Shown here piece after piece: positions 8,953-12,777 of a DNA stretch of 12,777 nt. Origin of the DNA: Saccoglossus kowalevskii (taxonomy: Eukaryota; Hemichordata; Enteropneusta; Harrimaniidae); assembly GCF_000003605.2 (NCBI RefSeq), contig NW_003132357.1, forward strand, positions 155,294 through 168,070, given 5' to 3'. A model generated the notes under the pieces. That model worked only from the letters and a program-made list of their open reading frames with translations. It was not told the DNA's origin and ran no database searches. Both the position numbers and the translations under genes were made by a program. The stretch's first letter is position 1. Every line of letters starts with the position of its first letter.

Positions 8953-9990
8953 GCTTTTAAAACAAACCCCACTTGATTATGACACAGATTGATATTAATA
9001 TATCTTGACTATTGTTAGTCAGTCTATGGTTTCGAATATTTGTATTTTTTAAATTTTATTCTCAAATTGGTTTCAAATAACTGGAAAATCGACTGCAAGA
9101 TCGGAAACGTTGCGTTGTGGACTTTTGAAATTGCCTAAATTGTTAACATATTGAAAGAAATGTCCGAAAATGTGTTTTAGAGGACTGGAGAGTCGTCTGT
9201 GGAAACGTAAATTGAATGAATAGGACGAAAGTTGTCAAAAATGTTCAAAAAATCATTTGAGAAGACGAGAATAGCAATTCAGAGAGGTGGTTATATTAGA
9301 ACGTGTGATAATATACTGTAGTTTATCTTTTAATCACTTCTGTGCGTGTCGTATTCACGTATCATCTCTTTTGTGATATTTTTTGTGCACCAATTTCGTT
9401 CACATCTTCATTTTAGTCAGGTGGTAAAAAACAATTCTCGGCCACCGTTGCCACGCAAACAGCCCAAAACTGATTTTTGAATACTTTCACGCAAAATATA
9501 TCTCTTCCGAGTAAAAACGTAGAACATATCTCATTTTTTTATTTATTTGTCATTGCCGAAATTTGACATCGCGTAACTTTTTGTCAAAAACGGCCTTCTA
9601 AATATCTACGATTTTGGAAAGAAGGGCTAGGTTATTATTGACCAAATTTCTATCCTATTTTTGTCATGTGAATGGGCGAAACTTCAATTTTGTTTGTAGC
9701 TTGCGCAATATATATCATCGTACAAATCCTTGAGTCAAATTATAGGACATATGTCTAAATTTACTATTTGGTTTTTAGTTGACGCCACTGCTTTTACTGA
9801 ACTGACACGAGCAAGTGTCACACCTGCACCCTAGTTACCATTACCATAGTAACACCAGAACACTCGATTTGTTCGCATATGCATATAAAATTATAGACAC
9901 AATGGCGTTAAAAATGACCAAACGCACACTGATAATGCATAAATTAAGATATAACCTGACATACAAGTACAGCGTGCCATATATTATTTG
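8953..9990. other. Non-coding stretch, nothing supportable
   Basis: A/T-rich with no coding exon. Overlapping AATAAA signals on the minus strand (TTTATT on the plus strand) lie at 9538-9547 and could serve a minus-strand gene ending near 10047. ATTACCATAGTAAC at 9840-9853 matches a loose X-box pattern. Confidence 0.45.
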
Positions 9991-10046
9991 TTCACACACA
10001 GGAAACCCTCTAAATTCTTTGCGAGTTATGTCAACCCTAAATTCTT

Positions 10047-10220
10047 TCACGTATATATGTCATTCCTCGCAGCGGAAGTCAATGCGACGGCGTACTGTCC
10101 GAGTGCATACTTTGAACCTTTATACATCTCCTCATTCCAACGGTACATCATGGGAATGCCGAAATCTAAAAAGTTTGGAACAGAATCAGCGAACTTCTTT
10201 GTGTAGAGTCCGGTCAAACC
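10047..10220 (-). CDS. Candidate terminal coding exon, minus strand, unknown product
   Basis: On the minus strand a frame is open for 74 codons (10271 down to 10050) and stops at TGA 10047-10049. From an acceptor CTGTCACCAG it would give 57 residues, including GLTGLYTKKF, ADSVPNFLDFGIP and MMYRWNEEMYKGSKYALG. About 80 of 170 bases here (10061-10230) are G or C, against roughly a third around it and similar to the proven coding exon. The amino-acid mix is balanced. The opposite strand is also open (9988-10206) but reads Phe/Tyr/Ser-rich with three Glu and no Asp, so the minus strand is preferred. No start or upstream exon is established. A Pro-rich stretch followed by W-N faintly recalls the C-terminal part of MIC13/QIL1, but this is too weak to name. 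It could be a terminal exon or a decaying gene fragment. Confidence 0.33.
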   Translation of the reverse strand, partial: GLTGLYTKKFADSVPNFLDFGIPMMYRWNEEMYKGSKYALGQYAVALTSAARNDIYT

Positions 10221-10364
10221 CTGGTGACAGCCATGTTTGTTTTTATTATTAGAGGACGTGTACGCGTGTAATCATATTATATTTAGAATGGAATATGGTA
10301 TATTAATATGGTAAGATAAAAATACATCGAAATTACGGCACGCTGTAACTACGGTGACAGATGT

Positions 10365-10383
10365 ATAATAATAATAATAATAA
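10365..10383. repeat. Short (ATA)n microsatellite
   Basis: Six uninterrupted ATA units. Read on the other strand it gives the poly-Ile end of a spurious open frame. Confidence 0.8.
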
Positions 10384-10859
10384 GTATCCTGCCGTGAGAT
10401 GATAGTTTGTCAGTTTCTGAGCCAAAATAACATGCAAACAAATTATTTGTCGCATAACATTGAAAGTAGACGTTCTTAGACAAACAAGACGACTTCTTCT
10501 GGTATGCAGATATAAAAAAACATGCAGTTAGTGTGAGAATTGCATGTAGTTTTCCCACGAATATTCCAATAAAATTGTGATTCAGTAGATTATCACATTC
10601 AAATTCAAATTTAAAGTAAATATTTCTTTCGCAGCTGACAGACTGCCAAGTCCGAGACGGCAGCATGTTCTTTGTTTGTGTATGGAGTTAGTGATTCGTT
10701 GACATATTCAATGAAACCCCAGCAATGGGTTTCCGATCACAATATCAATTTACTAAATGCATGAAATCTGGGTTTGTATATTCCAGTATGCGCTACCCTC
10801 AGCACACACTAAGGGTCGGATCGTTCATAATACATATTAGAATTGATCGTTCGTCACTG

Positions 10860-10871
10860 AGCGCATGCGTT
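10860..10871. promoter_or_regulatory. NRF1-like palindrome in a promoter-like stretch
   Basis: AGCGCATGCGTT closely resembles the NRF1 consensus (T/C)GCGCA(T/C)GCGC. G+C-richer sequence surrounds it (10640-10680, 10800-10870), and an inverted CCAAT box (ATTGG) lies about 40 bp downstream. The motif is nearly palindromic, so it could serve a gene on either side. The plus-strand donor at 11005 makes a plus-strand transcript the more natural reading. Confidence 0.3.
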
Positions 10872-10919
10872 ATACTGTCAGTTGTTTATCTCCAAACATC
10901 GTGACTATTGGTACTTGAA

Positions 10920-11004
10920 CGACAAATGTGATGTGAATTATATTTTGTGAAATTCCAACGACATATAACCATTACGGAAACGTACATATAATTACAAATG
11001 CCAG
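10920..11004 (+). other. Possible non-coding first exon of the right-hand gene
   Basis: A good donor, ATGCCAG|GTATGT, lies at 11005, about 135 bp after the NRF1-like site. Joined to an acceptor at 12545, the ATG at 10998 makes only a four-codon upstream frame (M-P-D-S-stop) ahead of the ATG at 12592. The left border is a guess. Confidence 0.25.
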
Positions 11005-12545
11005 GTATGTGTTTTTCGTTTAGCCGTCCAATAGGCATGTTAACATGTTCATCAGCTACATTTATATTTGAAATCTAAACAGTAATTTTACAACAATGCA
11101 TTGGCCTTATTATTTTACAGCGATTGATTTTAACATAATGATATAGTGGATAATATACAGAGTGGCTTCTACGAAGACTTTTTTGGTAGCATCATCCGAC
11201 ACGTGATTAAATTGATAGCCGTGTGCCAGTAGTGTCAGTATTGAATTATATTTTTAACTTCAACATTACAGAGTGTAATCCCTCTGTACGGTGGATTGGT
11301 GGTATACACATCGTTGATAAATGCCATATATAGGACTGATTTATGCTCTTCTTGAAAATTACAGTCACATTTATTGGATCCATGATACGAAATTTACTGA
11401 ATAATGTTATTGCTGAGTATATCATGGGGATATGAGAGTTAGCCATTTTCCGGTCACATAGCTTTATGATGTTCACAGAAACGTGTATAATTCTATACGC
11501 CATTTTGACTTCATCTAAAAATATACTCATCCGTAATAAGTGTTTTTAACAGGAACAAAACGCATAAATAGTACGTTTTTGAGAAATATTCGCAACAATT
11601 AAAATACACAAAAATTAAAATTACAAATTGAGAATTAGTGTGTTTTAATATAGTTATTGACGCATCATTACTATGTTAAATGCATTTTTTTAAATATCCA
11701 ACGTAACATATATTAGTATATAGCAATAATCCACCAATAGATCAAGTGGGAATTAAAGGGTCAGTTTGAAATCATAGGAAGTCGGATTTTAAAATATTGT
11801 CCTAAAACTTTATACAATAATGCCCGATATTTTGTTCTAAGGGTACAATATCATTCGAGCTTTAATATATCATAATTTTACATTTTGTCACAAACAGACA
11901 AACAAACAAGCCGGTAGATTGATTAGCAATGCGTTGGGGACACTGACTTACCTGTCAAGTGTGAACGTGATCGGTTAGCCAGAAACACACACAGAAGAGT
12001 TGTGGATACAAAGACAGACACAGACAGCTATCTCATAATTTCACAGTTTGTGAATCGACTGACAGAATCAGTTCGACAAATAACAACAAAATGATATGCA
12101 ATTAATAATACAAACGAATATGAACACCCATCCCTTAAATTAATTATATATTACGAATATAAAACATAAAAAACGGTAGCGTAGATTCATAAATGCGAAT
12201 CACTACTTAACTAAACAATATGATACACCACCAACATGAAAGTTACGTTCCTTTTTTTAAACACTTAAAGAATGAATAAGGACGTAACTTTGTAATCCCA
12301 AGAATAGTAATTATTCCCGTAGTATATAGGTTTCCAATGTAGAATGAAACATAAAGTTATGCGATAATGATCATTCATTAAAATTGTCGTGACAAGAAAA
12401 TGACAAAAGTCATCACATATTGCATGCCTGGTTAACACAAAATCGACAAATCATACACAAGCTGCCATTGCTATATTATTCTCACGGTGGTCGCTGCGTA
12501 TAATAAACAACAAATCATGTTTTTCTGCAAATTTAATATCTTCAG
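11005..12545. other. Non-coding stretch (possible first intron of the right-hand gene)
   Basis: No coding exon is convincing. On the minus strand a perfect CAG|GTAAGT donor ends an exon-like segment at 11952, with no partner found. A 94-codon open frame on the minus strand (11246-11530) has no supporting splice or start context. Short low-complexity runs (ACAAACAG, AGACAGAC) occur at 11890-12030. Confidence 0.4.
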
Positions 12546-12591
12546 ATTCCTGAGGACAAATATTTGTACTTCTGTTTTCAACAAATAAAAG

Positions 12592-12650
12592 ATGAGTTCC
12601 GAAGAAGAATCAGGAAATGAGCCGCCCAAAAAGATGACATTGTGCGAGAG
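12592..12650 (+). CDS. First coding exon of a second gene, continues beyond the window
   Basis: ATG at 12592 has A at -3, and an in-frame TAA (12586-12588) lies six bases upstream, so translation of this frame cannot begin earlier. The exon encodes M-S-S-E-E-E-S-G-N-E and P-P-K-K-M-T-L-C-E, then leaves two bases (AG) at the donor GAGAG|GTATAT (12651), in phase 2. An acceptor, AATATCTTCAG, ends at 12545, so the exon may carry 46 nt of 5'-UTR. The start is acidic, serine-rich and probably disordered; 19 residues are too few to identify a family. Reading through the donor runs straight into tetranucleotide repeat, which supports splicing at 12651. Confidence 0.55.
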
Positions 12651-12673
12651 GTATATAAATGTTTTTGTAAATG

Positions 12674-12746
12674 TTCATTCATTCATTCATTCATTCATTC
12701 ATTCATTCATTCATTCATTCATTCATTCATTCATTCATTCATTCAT

Positions 12747-12777
<31 letters not shown>
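12674..12777. repeat. Compound microsatellite (TTCA)18(TTTA)8
   Basis: Eighteen perfect TTCA units (12674-12745) are followed without interruption by eight perfect TTTA units (12746-12777), which reach the window edge. The two units differ by one base. It lies in the presumed first intron of the right-hand gene, 23 bp after the donor. The tract is probably longer than seen and length-variable between individuals. Confidence 0.97.

Noticed and set aside
9815-10252. A 145-codon open frame on the plus strand
   Set aside because: Its Ser/Thr/Arg/His/Tyr-rich composition fits an out-of-frame shadow. Two other frames over the same G+C-richer segment are also open, and the minus-strand one is more protein-like.
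10349-10666. A 105-codon minus-strand open frame beginning MLPSRTWQSV
   Set aside because: Only its first 20 codons lie in G+C-richer DNA. The rest is low in charge and ends in poly-Ile from the (ATA)n repeat. No usable donor follows the start.
11246-11530. A 94-codon minus-strand open frame
   Set aside because: No good start context, no splice partners and A/T-driven composition (Ile, Met, Ser, Lys). Treated as chance.
12592-12777. Continuous open frame from the second gene's ATG through the microsatellite
   Set aside because: A four-base repeat without stops is open in any frame. The donor at 12651 is a better explanation.

Overview
This is AT-rich (about one third G+C by eye), intron-rich animal nuclear DNA, most likely from an invertebrate. 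The signs are GT-AG introns with GTAAGT-type donors, AATAAA signals, a hAT-type MITE with an 8-bp target duplication, a TTAA-flanked element and a long tetranucleotide microsatellite. Nothing fixes the phylum. I see no bacterial, viral, tRNA, rRNA or CRISPR feature.

Positions 1-5730 hold one well-supported plus-strand gene. Coding exons at 499-860, 1672-1732, 1846-1966, 4134-4208 and 4333-4350 join in phase at every junction. They give a 211-residue single-pass membrane protein with a long charged N-terminal domain (Lys, Glu and Ala rich), one transmembrane helix (about 150-174) and a short threonine-rich C-terminal tail. Charge flanks suggest the N-terminus is cytoplasmic and the tail lumenal or extracellular. 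I do not recognise the family. A non-coding 5' exon may end at 215, and a mainly 3'-UTR exon starts at 4798. The fifth exon is an 18-nt microexon that carries the stop codon, so its use would decide the C-terminus. The 2.2-kb fourth intron contains a 163-bp hAT MITE (2192-2354) and an 888-bp TTAA-flanked element (3208-4095).

Positions about 5731-12545 are mostly gene-poor. Three weak signals stand out: a possible 3'-terminal exon pair on the plus strand (6615-6800), a G+C-richer open segment that reads best as a terminal exon on the minus strand (10047-10220), and a promoter-like stretch near 10860 with an NRF1-like palindrome followed by a clean donor at 11005. A perfect 11-bp hairpin lies at 8917-8952.

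At the right edge a second plus-strand gene begins. Its first coding exon, 12592-12650, encodes an acidic N-terminus and then enters an intron containing an uninterrupted (TTCA)18(TTTA)8 microsatellite that runs off the window. No functional link between the two plus-strand genes is visible.
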